From Actinomarinicola tropica (GTDB taxonomy: Bacteria; Actinomycetota; Acidimicrobiia; Acidimicrobiales; SKKL01), in NCBI RefSeq assembly GCF_009650215.1, contig NZ_CP045851.1, positions 248,001-312,000 of the forward strand: a stretch of 64,000 bases of DNA, given 5' to 3'. A program made the position numbers and the translations under genes. Below are positions 45,202 through 54,022 of the stretch, piece by piece. Numbering within the stretch: position 1 is the stretch's first letter; each line of letters starts with the position of its first letter. The notes under the pieces were generated by a model, which ran no database searches, was not told the DNA's origin, and worked only from the letters and a program-made list of their open reading frames with translations.

Positions 45202-46572
45202 ATGACCCTTCGCTTCGGAACCGACGGTGTGCGCGGCGTGGCCAACGCCGAGCTCACGCCCGAGCTCGTGCTCGCCCTCGGGCGTGCCGCGGCGCGCGTA
45301 CTCGACGCGGCTCGGGTGGGGCGCGTCGTGACCGGCCGCGACACCCGTCGGTCGGGTCCGCTGCTCGAGTCCGCCCTCGCTGCCGGCTTCGCCGCCGAGG
45401 GCATCGACGTCGACCTCCTCGGCGTGGTGCCGACGCCCACCGTCGCGTGGGTGGCCGCCACCGACGGTCTGCCGGGCGCGGTGATCTCGGCGTCGCACAA
45501 CCCCTTCGCCGACAACGGCGTCAAGCTGTTCGGAGCCGGGGGCGCCAAGCTGTCCGACAGCGACGAGGAGCGCCTCGAGGCCGAGCTCGACCGGATCCTG
45601 AAGGGCGAGGAGCCCGAGGCTCCGGTGCCCACCGGCGCCAAGGTCGGCCAGATCCGGCCGGCGGAGGGCCTGGTCAGCCGCTGGGGCGACGCCCTCCTCG
45701 GCTCGCTGGACGGACGTCGCCTCGACGGCCTCCAGGTGGTCATCGACTGCGCCAACGGGGCGGCCTCCCGCCACGCGGCATCGCTCCTCACACGCCTCGG
45801 CGCCGACGTCGAGGTCATCCACGACCAGCCCGACGGTCGCAACATCAACGACGGCTGCGGGTCGACGCACCCCGACGACCTGCGTGCCGCCGTCGTCGCG
45901 GCGGGTGCCGACGCCGGCCTGGCCTTCGACGGCGACGCCGACCGCGTGCTCGCGGTGGACGACACCGGCACGCTGCTCGACGGCGACCAGATGATCGCCA
46001 TGCTCGCGATCGACCGCCACGAGCGGGGCGCGCTGGCCGACGACACGGTCGTCGTCACCGTGTACAGCAACATCGGGCTGCGGCTGGCCATGGCCGAGCG
46101 CGGGATCGGCGTGGTCGAGACGCAGGTCGGCGACCGCTACGTGCTCGAGGCCCTCGAGCGCGGCGGGTGGCCCCTCGGTGGCGAGCAGTCCGGCCACATC
46201 ATCTTCCGAGACCTGGCCACCACCGGCGACGGCATCCTCACCGGCATCCAGCTGCTCGACCTTCTCGTGCGGTCGGGGCGCCCGTTGAGCGAGCTGGCCG
46301 CGACCACGATGACCCGCTACCCGCAGGTGCTGCGCAACGTGCGCATCGCGGGTCGCGCCGGGGCCGTCGTGTCCGCCATCTCCGAGGAGGTCGACCGGGT
46401 CGAGCGCGAGCTGGGCGAGCGGGGCCGGGTGCTCGTCCGCGCCAGCGGCACCGAGCCCGTCGTGCGGGTGATGGTCGAGGCCGAGACATCGGCCAGCGCC
46501 GAAGCCGCCGTCGACGAGCTCGTCGCCGCCGTGGAGGCGGCCGCCAGCCGCAGCGGCACCACCGCCCCGTAG
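45202..46572 (+). CDS. glmM: Phosphoglucosamine mutase
   Basis: GlmM turns glucosamine-6-phosphate into glucosamine-1-phosphate for UDP-GlcNAc and peptidoglycan. The 456-residue product has the phosphorylated Ser (S98 in ISASHNPF), the Mg site DGDADR (D243, D245, D247), the sugar loop GGEQSGH and the phosphate loop RASGTEPVVRVM. GGGAGG precedes ATG 45202. It is directly followed by the giant glmS, which supplies its substrate. Confidence 0.97.
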   Translation: MTLRFGTDGVRGVANAELTPELVLALGRAAARVLDAARVGRVVTGRDTRRSGPLLESALAAGFAAEGIDVDLLGVVPTPTVAWVAATDGLPGAVISASHNPFADNGVKLFGAGGAKLSDSDEERLEAELDRILKGEEPEAPVPTGAKVGQIRPAEGLVSRWGDALLGSLDGRRLDGLQVVIDCANGAASRHAASLLTRLGADVEVIHDQPDGRNINDGCGSTHPDDLRAAVVAAGADAGLAFDGDADRVLAVDDTGTLLDGDQMIAMLAIDRHERGALADDTVVVTVYSNIGLRLAMAERGIGVVETQVGDRYVLEALERGGWPLGGEQSGHIIFRDLATTGDGILTGIQLLDLLVRSGRPLSELAATTMTRYPQVLRNVRIAGRAGAVVSAISEEVDRVERELGERGRVLVRASGTEPVVRVMVEAETSASAEAAVDELVAAVEAAASRSGTTAP

Positions 46573-46616
46573 ACTCGCCGCCCTACGCGGGCTGTCGACT
46601 GGGAGAGGTTCGAGGT

Positions 46617-49600
46617 ATGTGCGGGATCATCGCTGTGGTGCGACGACCGGGCGTCCGCGAGCTCCCCGACGCGTCCGAGGTGCTCGCCTCGGTGCAGGCC
46701 GCGGCCGACGCCGTGCCGGGGCTCGACGCCTCGCCCGACGTGGCCCGGCTCGAGTCCGTCGCCGACGGGTTGCAGTCCGCCGACACCGCCCTGCGCGGCG
46801 TCGCCGGCGTGACGGTCCTGCTGGCCGACCCGGCGCTGCGCCCGGCGCTGCGGGCCGCCCTCGACGTCGTCGACGCCGTGGTCGCCCGCCTGGAGGCCCG
46901 TCTCGACGCCGGCGACGTCACCCTCGACGGCGGCCTCGAGGCCCTCAACGCCACCCTCATCCGCATCAAGGACGCCTCGTGGTCGGTCCGCCACGACCGC
47001 ATCCGCACCGCCGAGGCGGTCGCCGACCTCGCCGGCGCGAACCCGGCCCCGGCGGCGCTGGCCGGCTACCTGTCCGTCCAGCAGTCGCTGTCCGCGCTCG
47101 ACCGCCTGGAGGTCCGGGGCCGCGACTCCGCCGGCATCCAGGTGCTCGTCACCGATCACGGCCTCGACCTCGACGCGCCGGCCGTTGCCGCCCTGCTCGA
47201 CGGTCGGATCGACGACCCGCTGCTCACCTCGGGGGCGGTCCGCACCCCGTCGGGTGCGCTGGCCTTCGTCTACAAGGCCGCGGCCGAGATCGGCGAGCTC
47301 GGCGACAACACCCGCGCCCTGCGCGACGCCGTGCGCGCCGACGCGCTCCTGCGGATGGCGCTCGACAACGACACCGCTCGAGCACAGGTGCTCGGCCACA
47401 CCCGCTGGGCGAGCGTGGGCATCATCTCCCAGCCGAACGCCCACCCGCTCGACTCCACCGAGCTCGGCGGCTCGGTGGGGCCCTACGTCACCGCGGTCCT
47501 GAACGGCGACGTCGACAACTTCGCCGACCTGAAGTCCTCCGAGGGCCTCCGGATCGCGGCGGAGATCACCACCGACGCCAAGGTCATCCCCACGCTCGTG
47601 TCGCGCCACCTGGCGTCGGGCACGAACCTCGCCGACGCGTTCCGCTCGACGGTCGCCGCGCTCGACGGATCGGTCGCCATCGCCGCCTCGGCGGCCAGCG
47701 ATCCGGACCGCATGTGCCTGGCGCTGCGGGGCAGCGGCCAGGCGCTCTACGTCGGCATGGCCGACGACGCCTTCATCGCCGCCAGCGAGCCCTACGGCGT
47801 GATCGAGGAGGCCACCAGCTACCTCCGCATGGACGGCGAGACGCCGGCCGACCCCGACAGCCCCGTCGCGAGCCGGGGCCAGATCGTCGTCCTCGACGCC
47901 CGCATGGCGGGCGAGGTGGCCGGCGTCGAGCGCCTCTCCTACGACGGCACGCCCCTCCCCGTCGCCGAGGACGACCTCGTCGCTCCGGCGATCACCACCC
48001 GCGACATCGACCGCGGCGACCACCCCCACTTCCTGCTGAAGGAGATCTCCGAGGCGCCTCGATCGTTCCGGTCGACCCTGCGGGGCAAGCTCCTCACCGG
48101 GCCCGACGGCCGGCTCGACGTCCGCCTGGCGCCCACCAGCTTCCCCGACGACGTCCGCGACGACCTGGCGGCGGGCCGCATCACCCGCGTCCTCGTCGTC
48201 GGGCAGGGGACGGCGGCGGTCGCCGGCCAGAGCCTGGCCACCGTCCTGGCCGACCTCGTCGCCCACACGCCCCTGCGGGTCGAGTCCGCGCTCGCCACCG
48301 AGCTGTCCGGCTTCGGGCTGCGCCACGACATGACCGACACGCTCGTCGTGGCCATCAGCCAGTCGGGCACCACCACCGACACCAACCGCACCGTCGACCT
48401 CGTCCGGGCACGGGGCGGCCGGGTGATCGCCATCGTGAACCGGCGCGCCAGCGACCTCACCGACAAGTCCGACGGCGTCCTCTACACGTCCGACGGCCGC
48501 GACGTCGAGATGAGCGTGGCGTCCACCAAGGCGTTCTACGCCCAGGTCGCCGCCGGCTTCCTCCTCGCCGTCGCCGTGGCCGAGGCGGTCGGCGTCTCGA
48601 TCGGCGACCGGCCGCACCAGGAGCTCCTCGCCGCCCTCCGCGACCTCCCCCAGGCGATGGCCGCCACGCTCGAGGCCCGCCCGGCCATCGCCCGGGCCGC
48701 CCAGGCGTTCGCCCCGAGCCGCCGCTCGTGGGCGATGGTGGGCAACGGCCGCAACCTCATCGCCGCCCGCGAGCTGCGGATCAAGCTCTCCGAGCTCTGC
48801 TACAAGTCGATCGCCTGCGACGGCACCGAGGACAAGAAGCACATCGACCTCTCGTCGGAGCCGATGATCCTCGTGTGCGCCACCGGCCTCACCGGCTCGA
48901 CGGCCGACGACGTGGCGAAGGAGGTCGCGATCTACCGGGCCCACAAGGCGGCCCCGATCGTGATCGCCGGCGAGGGCGAGTCCCGGTACGCCGCGGCCCT
49001 CGACGTCATCTCGGTCCCGTCGGTCCACCCGGACCTCGGCTTCGTGCTGTCCGCCATGGCCGGGCACCTCTTCGGCTACGAAGCGGCGCTCGCCATCGAC
49101 GCCCAGGCGCTGCCGCTGCGCGAAGCGCGCGCCGCCATCGAGGAGCTGGCGTCCACCGAGCGCGACGCCGAGGCCGTGCTCTCGGCGCTGCGCCCCCGCC
49201 TCGCCCCGCTCGCCGCGCGCTTCTTCGACGGCCTCCGCGCCGGCGACTACGACGGCCACCTCGAGTCGAGCACGGCGGTCCGCCTCTCGACGACCCTGCG
49301 CTTCGCACTGGGGTCGGCGCCGCTCGACGCCTACGAGGTCGAGGTCGGCAAGGTCGGCACGCCCGGCGTGGTCGTCGAGGACCTCACCGACGCCCTCACC
49401 CGGGGCATCGAGGAGCTCACCCGGCCGATCGACGCCATCAAGCACCAGGCCAAGACGGTCACCGTGGGCATCTCCCGCTCCGACGAGTCGATCCTCGACG
49501 TGGCGCTCGTCCGGGCGGTGCTCGACGCCGGCGCCGGCCGGGACCGGCTCAACTACGCCACGCTCAAGTCGCTCGCCGACCTCGACCCTGCCGTCGCCGA

Positions 49601-50060
49601 GGTGCGGGGCTTCACCCGCTACGCCATCGACGGCCTCGACGACGAGGGCGCCCCGGCCACGATCACGGTGATCGACAAGGGCGGCATCGCCGTCGACATC
49701 CCGTCGCGCACCGACCGCGACCCCCACCTGCGGGGCACGAAGAACCAGGTGGCCCTCGAGCGGCGGGTGTTCGTCAACGTGGGCCGCAGCGACGCCCGCA
49801 CGACGGTCCTCGTGCCCGAGGTCAAGGGGCAGCAGACCACCGGCATCACGCTGCTGCACGTGGCGCTCACCGACCACCTCCCCGCGGGTGCGGCGCGCTC
49901 GGTCCTGCAGGGGTACCGCGGCCGGTACGCCGCGCTGCGGGACGCCGTCATGGAGACCGAGCCCGCGTTCCGCGACGACCTCCTCGCCGAGGTCCCCGTC
50001 GTCGAGCTGCTCACCTCGCCGATCCAGCCGCTGGCCGACCGCTGGCGCTCCGACCGGTGA
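46617..50060 (+). CDS. glmS: Giant glucosamine-6-phosphate synthase (GlmS-like, 1147 residues)
   Basis: GlmS makes glucosamine-6-phosphate from fructose-6-phosphate and glutamine. The product starts MCGIIAVVRRPG with the class-II glutaminase Cys2. About 140 helix-like residues then intervene before the core resumes at LEVRGRDSAGIQV (D170). Another 45 or so extra residues precede GHTRWASVG (H261) and the NG of VLNGDVDN (N296). HFLLKEISEAPRSF (H469) and SIS domain 1 (SQSGTTTDT from S581; VASTKAF) follow, then SIS domain 2 (GNGRNLIAARELRIKLSEL ... GTEDKKH). About 300 more residues of unrecognised sequence end the protein. Normal GlmS has about 610 residues. GGGAGAGG lies 8 bases before ATG 46617. 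Catalytic residues look intact. Confidence 0.88.
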   Translation: MCGIIAVVRRPGVRELPDASEVLASVQAAADAVPGLDASPDVARLESVADGLQSADTALRGVAGVTVLLADPALRPALRAALDVVDAVVARLEARLDAGDVTLDGGLEALNATLIRIKDASWSVRHDRIRTAEAVADLAGANPAPAALAGYLSVQQSLSALDRLEVRGRDSAGIQVLVTDHGLDLDAPAVAALLDGRIDDPLLTSGAVRTPSGALAFVYKAAAEIGELGDNTRALRDAVRADALLRMALDNDTARAQVLGHTRWASVGIISQPNAHPLDSTELGGSVGPYVTAVLNGDVDNFADLKSSEGLRIAAEITTDAKVIPTLVSRHLASGTNLADAFRSTVAALDGSVAIAASAASDPDRMCLALRGSGQALYVGMADDAFIAASEPYGVIEEATSYLRMDGETPADPDSPVASRGQIVVLDARMAGEVAGVERLSYDGTPLPVAEDDLVAPAITTRDIDRGDHPHFLLKEISEAPRSFRSTLRGKLLTGPDGRLDVRLAPTSFPDDVRDDLAAGRITRVLVVGQGTAAVAGQSLATVLADLVAHTPLRVESALATELSGFGLRHDMTDTLVVAISQSGTTTDTNRTVDLVRARGGRVIAIVNRRASDLTDKSDGVLYTSDGRDVEMSVASTKAFYAQVAAGFLLAVAVAEAVGVSIGDRPHQELLAALRDLPQAMAATLEARPAIARAAQAFAPSRRSWAMVGNGRNLIAARELRIKLSELCYKSIACDGTEDKKHIDLSSEPMILVCATGLTGSTADDVAKEVAIYRAHKAAPIVIAGEGESRYAAALDVISVPSVHPDLGFVLSAMAGHLFGYEAALAIDAQALPLREARAAIEELASTERDAEAVLSALRPRLAPLAARFFDGLRAGDYDGHLESSTAVRLSTTLRFALGSAPLDAYEVEVGKVGTPGVVVEDLTDALTRGIEELTRPIDAIKHQAKTVTVGISRSDESILDVALVRAVLDAGAGRDRLNYATLKSLADLDPAVAEVRGFTRYAIDGLDDEGAPATITVIDKGGIAVDIPSRTDRDPHLRGTKNQVALERRVFVNVGRSDARTTVLVPEVKGQQTTGITLLHVALTDHLPAGAARSVLQGYRGRYAALRDAVMETEPAFRDDLLAEVPVVELLTSPIQPLADRWRSDR

Positions 50061-50067
50061 CGCCTAC

Positions 50068-50436
50068 GTGATCGGCATCGGCGTGGACCTCGTCGACATC
50101 GACCGCTTCCGCACCGTGCTGGCGCGCACGCCCACCATGGCCGACCGGCTCTTCACCGCCGACGAGCGGGCCTACGCGGCCCGCCAGGCCGACCCCACCC
50201 CGCGGCTGGCGGTGCGGTTCGCCGCCAAGGAGGCAGTCCTCAAGTGCCTCGGACTCGGCCTCGGCGGCATGCCGCTCGCCCAGATCGAGGTGGTCCGTGA
50301 CGACGACACCGGGCGCCCCGACCTGCGCCTGCACGGTCGTGCCGCGGCCGTGGCCGAGGAGCACGGCGTCCGCGAGTGGCGGCTGTCGCTCACCCACACC
50401 GACGCGCTGGCGCAGGCCACGGCGGTGGCGCTGTGA
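50068..50436 (+). CDS. acpS: Holo-[acyl-carrier-protein] synthase
   Basis: AcpS moves phosphopantetheine from CoA to acyl carrier protein. The 122-residue product has IGVDLVDIDRF with D7, RFAAKEAVLKCLG with E55, both Mg ligands, and WRLSLTHT near the end. GTG 50068 is 7 bases after the glmS stop, and the stop overlaps the next gene (GTGA). The acpS-nnr-alr order is typical of Actinobacteria. Confidence 0.93.
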   Translation: MIGIGVDLVDIDRFRTVLARTPTMADRLFTADERAYAARQADPTPRLAVRFAAKEAVLKCLGLGLGGMPLAQIEVVRDDDTGRPDLRLHGRAAAVAEEHGVREWRLSLTHTDALAQATAVAL

Positions 50437-50819
50437 GCGGCACGACCTGGCTCGTCGTGGCCCACGGCAGCCGCGCCCCGGGGGTCACCGCCGACCACGA
50501 CGCCGTCTGCGCCGCGCTGGGCACCCGCGCCCCGGCCGGGATCGACGTCCGTCCGGCGTACCTCGAGATCAACGAGCCGTCGATCCCCGACGCCATCGAC
50601 GCCGCCGTGGCCGACGGGGCCGAGCGCGTCGTGCTCGTGCCCTACTTCCTGCACGCCGGGAACCACACCCGCCGTGACATCCCGGCGTTCGTCGACGAGG
50701 CCACCGTCCGCCACCCCGGCGTCGCTCTCTCGATGGCGGAGCACCTCGGTCCCGACGACCGCCTCGTCGCCATCCTCGCCGACCGGGCCGCCGAGGCGGG
50801 AGGGGAGCGGGGTCGGTGA
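50433..50819 (+). CDS. CbiX/SirB-like chelatase-family protein
   Basis: The 128-residue product resembles single-domain CbiX proteins, which insert cobalt or iron into sirohydrochlorin. It has VVAHGSRAPG at the start and VPYFLHAGNHTRRDIP in the middle, giving the two metal-handling His residues of the family. No cobalamin or sirohaem gene is adjacent, so the substrate is uncertain. It overlaps acpS and nnr by GTGA on both sides. Confidence 0.75.
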   Translation: MSGTTWLVVAHGSRAPGVTADHDAVCAALGTRAPAGIDVRPAYLEINEPSIPDAIDAAVADGAERVVLVPYFLHAGNHTRRDIPAFVDEATVRHPGVALSMAEHLGPDDRLVAILADRAAEAGGERGR

Positions 50820-52168
50820 TCCCGATCGTCACACCCGCCGAGATGGGTGCGATCGATCGTGCCGCCCCCGAACCGGTCGAGGTGCTGATCGGCCGAGCCG
50901 GCGCCGCCACCGCCCGAGCGGCGCTGCGCATGCTCGGCGGTGGCTACGGCCGCCGCGTGGCGGTCCTCGCCGGCCCCGGCAACAACGGGCACGACGGCCG
51001 CGACGCCGCGCGGCGGCTGGCGCGCCGTGGCGTGCGTGTCGTCGTCCACGAGCTCGGCGACCTGCCGGCTCGGATCGACGGGGTCGACCTCGTCGTCGAC
51101 GCGGCCCTCGGCACCGGAGCCCGGCCGGGCTTCGACGCCCCACAGGTGGCGGCGGGCATCCCCGTGCTCGCCGTCGACCTGCCCTCCGGGGTCGACGGAC
51201 TGACGGGCGAGGCCGGCGACGGCGTGCTCGCCGCCGACCGCACCGTCACCTTCGCCGCCCTCAAGCCCGGCCTCCTGCTCGGGCGGGGCCGTGAGCTGGC
51301 CGGTGCCGTCGAGGTCGCCGACATCGGTCTCGACACCACGGCCGCGCGCGCCCACCTCGTCACCGACGCCGACGTGGCCCGGCTCGTGCCCTCCCGGCCG
51401 ACGGACGCCCACAAGTGGCACGCCGCGGTGTGGGTCGTGGCCGGGTCACCGGGGATGACCGGTGCCGCCCACCTCACGGCGCGCGCCGCGCAGCGTGCCG
51501 GCGCCGGGTACGTGCGCCTCTCCACGCCGGGCCTCGACGACGACCCCGGTCGGCCCACCGAGGCGGTGGGGACGCCCCTGCCGAGCGACGGGTGGGCCGA
51601 CGCCGTCCTCGCCGACGCCGAGCGGTTCCGCGCCCTTGCGCTCGGCCCCGGACTCGGTCGGGCCAGCGACACGGCGGACGAGGTGCGCCGCCTGCTCGGT
51701 GCGCTCGAGACGCCCGTCGTCGTCGACGGCGACGGTCTGCACGCCCTCGGCGACGACCCGGCGGCGGTCCTCGCCGACCGCCCCGGCCCGACGGTGCTCA
51801 CCCCCCACGACGGCGAGGCCCAGCGGCTGCTCGGCCACCCGGTCCCCGCCGACCGCCTCGACGCCGGGCGTGGGCTGGCGGCCCGGACCGGGTCCGTGGT
51901 CCTGCTGAAGGGCCCGACGACCGTCGTCGCCGGGCCCGACGGGCGGGCGCTCGTCGTCACCGCCGGGGACGCGCGGCTCGCCACCGCCGGCACCGGCGAC
52001 GTCCTCACCGGCGTGGTCGCGGCGCTGCTCGCCGTCGGCACCGATCCCCTGGGGGCGGCGGCGGCCGGGGCACACCTCCACGGGCGGGCCGGCGTCCTAG
52101 GCTTCCCCCGTGGACTGGTGGCAGGCGACCTGCCCGACCTCCTCCCGCACGCCTTCCCCCAGACCTGA
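50816..52168 (+). CDS. nnr: Bifunctional NAD(P)H-hydrate repair enzyme (epimerase + dehydratase)
   Basis: Nnr repairs damaged NADHX and NADPHX. The 450-residue product has an N-terminal YjeF_N epimerase domain (VLAGPGNNGHDGRDAARRL) and a C-terminal ADP/ATP-dependent dehydratase domain (VVAGSPGMTGAAHLTARAA; AGTGDVLTG with D395). The epimerase part is slightly short. GTG 50816 overlaps the CbiX-like gene. Confidence 0.93.
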   Translation: MIPIVTPAEMGAIDRAAPEPVEVLIGRAGAATARAALRMLGGGYGRRVAVLAGPGNNGHDGRDAARRLARRGVRVVVHELGDLPARIDGVDLVVDAALGTGARPGFDAPQVAAGIPVLAVDLPSGVDGLTGEAGDGVLAADRTVTFAALKPGLLLGRGRELAGAVEVADIGLDTTAARAHLVTDADVARLVPSRPTDAHKWHAAVWVVAGSPGMTGAAHLTARAAQRAGAGYVRLSTPGLDDDPGRPTEAVGTPLPSDGWADAVLADAERFRALALGPGLGRASDTADEVRRLLGALETPVVVDGDGLHALGDDPAAVLADRPGPTVLTPHDGEAQRLLGHPVPADRLDAGRGLAARTGSVVLLKGPTTVVAGPDGRALVVTAGDARLATAGTGDVLTGVVAALLAVGTDPLGAAAAGAHLHGRAGVLGFPRGLVAGDLPDLLPHAFPQT

Positions 52169-52176
52169 GGAGCCTC

Positions 52177-52641
52177 ATGCCCGGTAGCACCCCAGTGCGC
52201 GAGATCATGACCACCGACGTCGTGACCTTCCGCGCCGACGACGACGTCCGCTCCGCCATGGAGCAGCTCGTCGCACGGGACGTCGACGGGGCGCCGGTCG
52301 TCGACGACGCCGGCCGGGTCATCGGCGTCCTCACCACCGGGGACCTCATCGTGCGCGAGAGCCGCCTGCACTTCCCGACGGTGATCTCCGTCCTCGGCGC
52401 GTCGCTGGAGCTCAAGTCCCGCAACTTCGACGAGGACCTCGACAAGGCGCTCGGCGCCCACGTCGGCGACGTGATGTCGGAGCCAGCGATCACCTGCCCG
52501 ATCGACGCCACGATCGAGGAGGCCGCCACGACGATGCACGACCACCACGTCGCCCGCCTGCCGGTCGTCGACGGCGACGGCGCGCTCGTCGGGATCGTCT
52601 CGCGCGGGGACGTCCTCCGGGGCATGCTCCGGCGGGACTGA
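52177..52641 (+). CDS. CBS-pair domain protein
   Basis: The 154-residue product consists of two CBS motifs: VREIMTTDVVTFRADDDVRSAMEQL to VIGVLTTGDLIVRE, and VGDVMSEPAITCPIDATIEEAATTM to LVGIVSRGDVLRGML. Paired CBS domains usually bind adenosyl nucleotides as energy sensors. No effector domain is attached. GAGGAG lies just before ATG 52177, and alr begins 1 base after its stop. Confidence 0.88.
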   Translation: MPGSTPVREIMTTDVVTFRADDDVRSAMEQLVARDVDGAPVVDDAGRVIGVLTTGDLIVRESRLHFPTVISVLGASLELKSRNFDEDLDKALGAHVGDVMSEPAITCPIDATIEEAATTMHDHHVARLPVVDGDGALVGIVSRGDVLRGMLRRD

Positions 52642-52642
52642 C

Positions 52643-53791
52643 GTGCGGGCCCGCGCCGACATCGACCTCGACGCGATCGCGGCGAACGTCCGCACGCTCG
52701 GACGCCTCGTCGCGCCCGCGCGGGTCTGCGCGGTGGTCAAGGCCGGCGGCTACGGCCACGGTGCGGCACCTGTGGCCCAGGCGTCGATCGACGCCGGCGC
52801 CGCCTGCCTGGCCGTCGCCCACGTCGAGGAGGGCGAGGCGCTCCGCGCCGCCGGGGTCGACGCCGCGGTGCTCCTCCTGTCCGAGCCGGACCCCGGTGCG
52901 ATGCCCCGCCTGGTGGCCGCCCGGCTCCAGCCCACGCTCTACACCCACGCGGGGATCGAGGCGGCGAGCGCCGCGGCGGTCGCCGCAGGGGTCACCCTCG
53001 ACGCCCACCTGAAGGTCGACACCGGCATGCGGCGCGTGGGGGCCGACCCGGTCGACGCCGTCGCCCGGGCCAAGGAGATCGACGGGGCCGCCGGGCTGGC
53101 GCTCGACGGCGTGTGGACGCACCTGGCCGTCGCCGACGAGCCCGACCACGAGTTCACCGCCGAGCAGCTCCGTCGGTTCCGGGCCGTGGTCGAGGAGCTC
53201 CAGTCGGCCGGGATGCGGCCCCGCACCCTCCACACCGCGAACTCCGCCGGCGCCATCGCCCACCCCGACGCGCGGGCCGACCTCGTGCGCTGCGGCATCG
53301 CCGTCTACGGCCTGGCCCCATCGCCGCAGCTCGCGGCGAGGGTGCCGCTCGTCCCCGCCCTCACGCTGCGCTCCGAGGTCAGCTTCGTGAAGCAGGTCGG
53401 CGCGGGGGAGGGGATCTCCTACGGGCTGCGCCACCGCTTCGCCCACGACACCACCGTCGCCACCGTCACCATCGGGTACGCCGACGGCGTCCGACGCCGC
53501 CTGTCCGAGGTCGGCGGCGAGGTCCTCATCGGCGGGCGCCGTCACCCGATCGTCGGCACCATCACCATGGACCAGCTGATGGTCGACTGCGGTGACCACC
53601 CCGTGGCCCCGGGCGACGAGGTCGTGCTCATCGGCCGCCAGGGCGACGAGGAGATCACCGCCGAGGAGTGGGCCGAGCGGCTCGACACCATCCCCTACGA
53701 GGTCGTGTGCGGGATCGGGCCACGGGTGGAGCGGCGCTGGCACCGATCGGGTGGTCCGGTCGAGGGGAGTGGCACGCCGACCTCCGGGTAG
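52643..53791 (+). CDS. alr: Alanine racemase
   Basis: Alr makes D-alanine for peptidoglycan with PLP. The 382-residue product has the PLP lysine K33 in AVVKAGGYGHG, where most enzymes read KADAYGHG, and the catalytic Tyr Y260 in GISYGLRHRF. HLKVDTGMRRVG and TIGYADGVRRRL are also present. GTG 52643 follows the CBS gene by 1 base. The unusual Gly-Gly in the PLP motif is conservative in size and probably tolerated. Confidence 0.94.
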   Translation: MRARADIDLDAIAANVRTLGRLVAPARVCAVVKAGGYGHGAAPVAQASIDAGAACLAVAHVEEGEALRAAGVDAAVLLLSEPDPGAMPRLVAARLQPTLYTHAGIEAASAAAVAAGVTLDAHLKVDTGMRRVGADPVDAVARAKEIDGAAGLALDGVWTHLAVADEPDHEFTAEQLRRFRAVVEELQSAGMRPRTLHTANSAGAIAHPDARADLVRCGIAVYGLAPSPQLAARVPLVPALTLRSEVSFVKQVGAGEGISYGLRHRFAHDTTVATVTIGYADGVRRRLSEVGGEVLIGGRRHPIVGTITMDQLMVDCGDHPVAPGDEVVLIGRQGDEEITAEEWAERLDTIPYEVVCGIGPRVERRWHRSGGPVEGSGTPTSG

Positions 53792-53801
53792 GGCGCGGCC
53801 C

Positions 53802-53984
53802 ATGAGCGACATCAACGAACCGCCCCGTGACGACGAGATGACCTACGCCGAGGGACGCGAGAAGCAGGCCGAGTTCGAGGGGCTCGTCGAGGAGAAGGAC
53901 GGCGACGTCCAGGCCGCCACCGACGCCCAGCTCGCCGGCGAGGAGCCCGACGACGAGGACCGCACCAACTACAAGCTGACCTGA
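53802..53984 (+). CDS. Small acidic protein of unknown function
   Basis: The 60-residue product (MSDINEPPRDDEMTYAEGREK ... DDEDRTNYKLT) is strongly acidic, has no membrane segment and is not recognised. It begins 10 bases after alr and has the same codon character as its neighbours. No clear ribosome-binding site is visible. Confidence 0.55.
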   Translation: MSDINEPPRDDEMTYAEGREKQAEFEGLVEEKDGDVQAATDAQLAGEEPDDEDRTNYKLT

Positions 53985-54010
53985 CGGCTCGGCGCCGGCT
54001 CCGCTGGCGC

Positions 54011-54016
54011 TACGTT
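54011..54016 (+). promoter_or_regulatory. -10 element for a probably leaderless P1-peptidase mRNA
   Basis: TACGTT is followed by 6 bases and ATG 54023, so transcription should start at the initiation codon. No Shine-Dalgarno sequence is present. Confidence 0.5.
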
Positions 54017-54022
54017 CACCGC

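Noticed and set aside
45447-46616. Open frame running into glmS from within glmM, which could suggest an even longer GlmS
   Set aside because: This segment is out of frame with glmM and is Arg/Gly-rich shadow sequence; MCGIIAVV with Cys2 and a good ribosome-binding site fixes the real start.
46317-49877. A 1186-codon minus-strand open frame across the giant glmS
   Set aside because: Low-complexity Gly/Val/Asp/Arg translation typical of antisense shadows; the plus-strand frame has clear GATase and SIS motifs.
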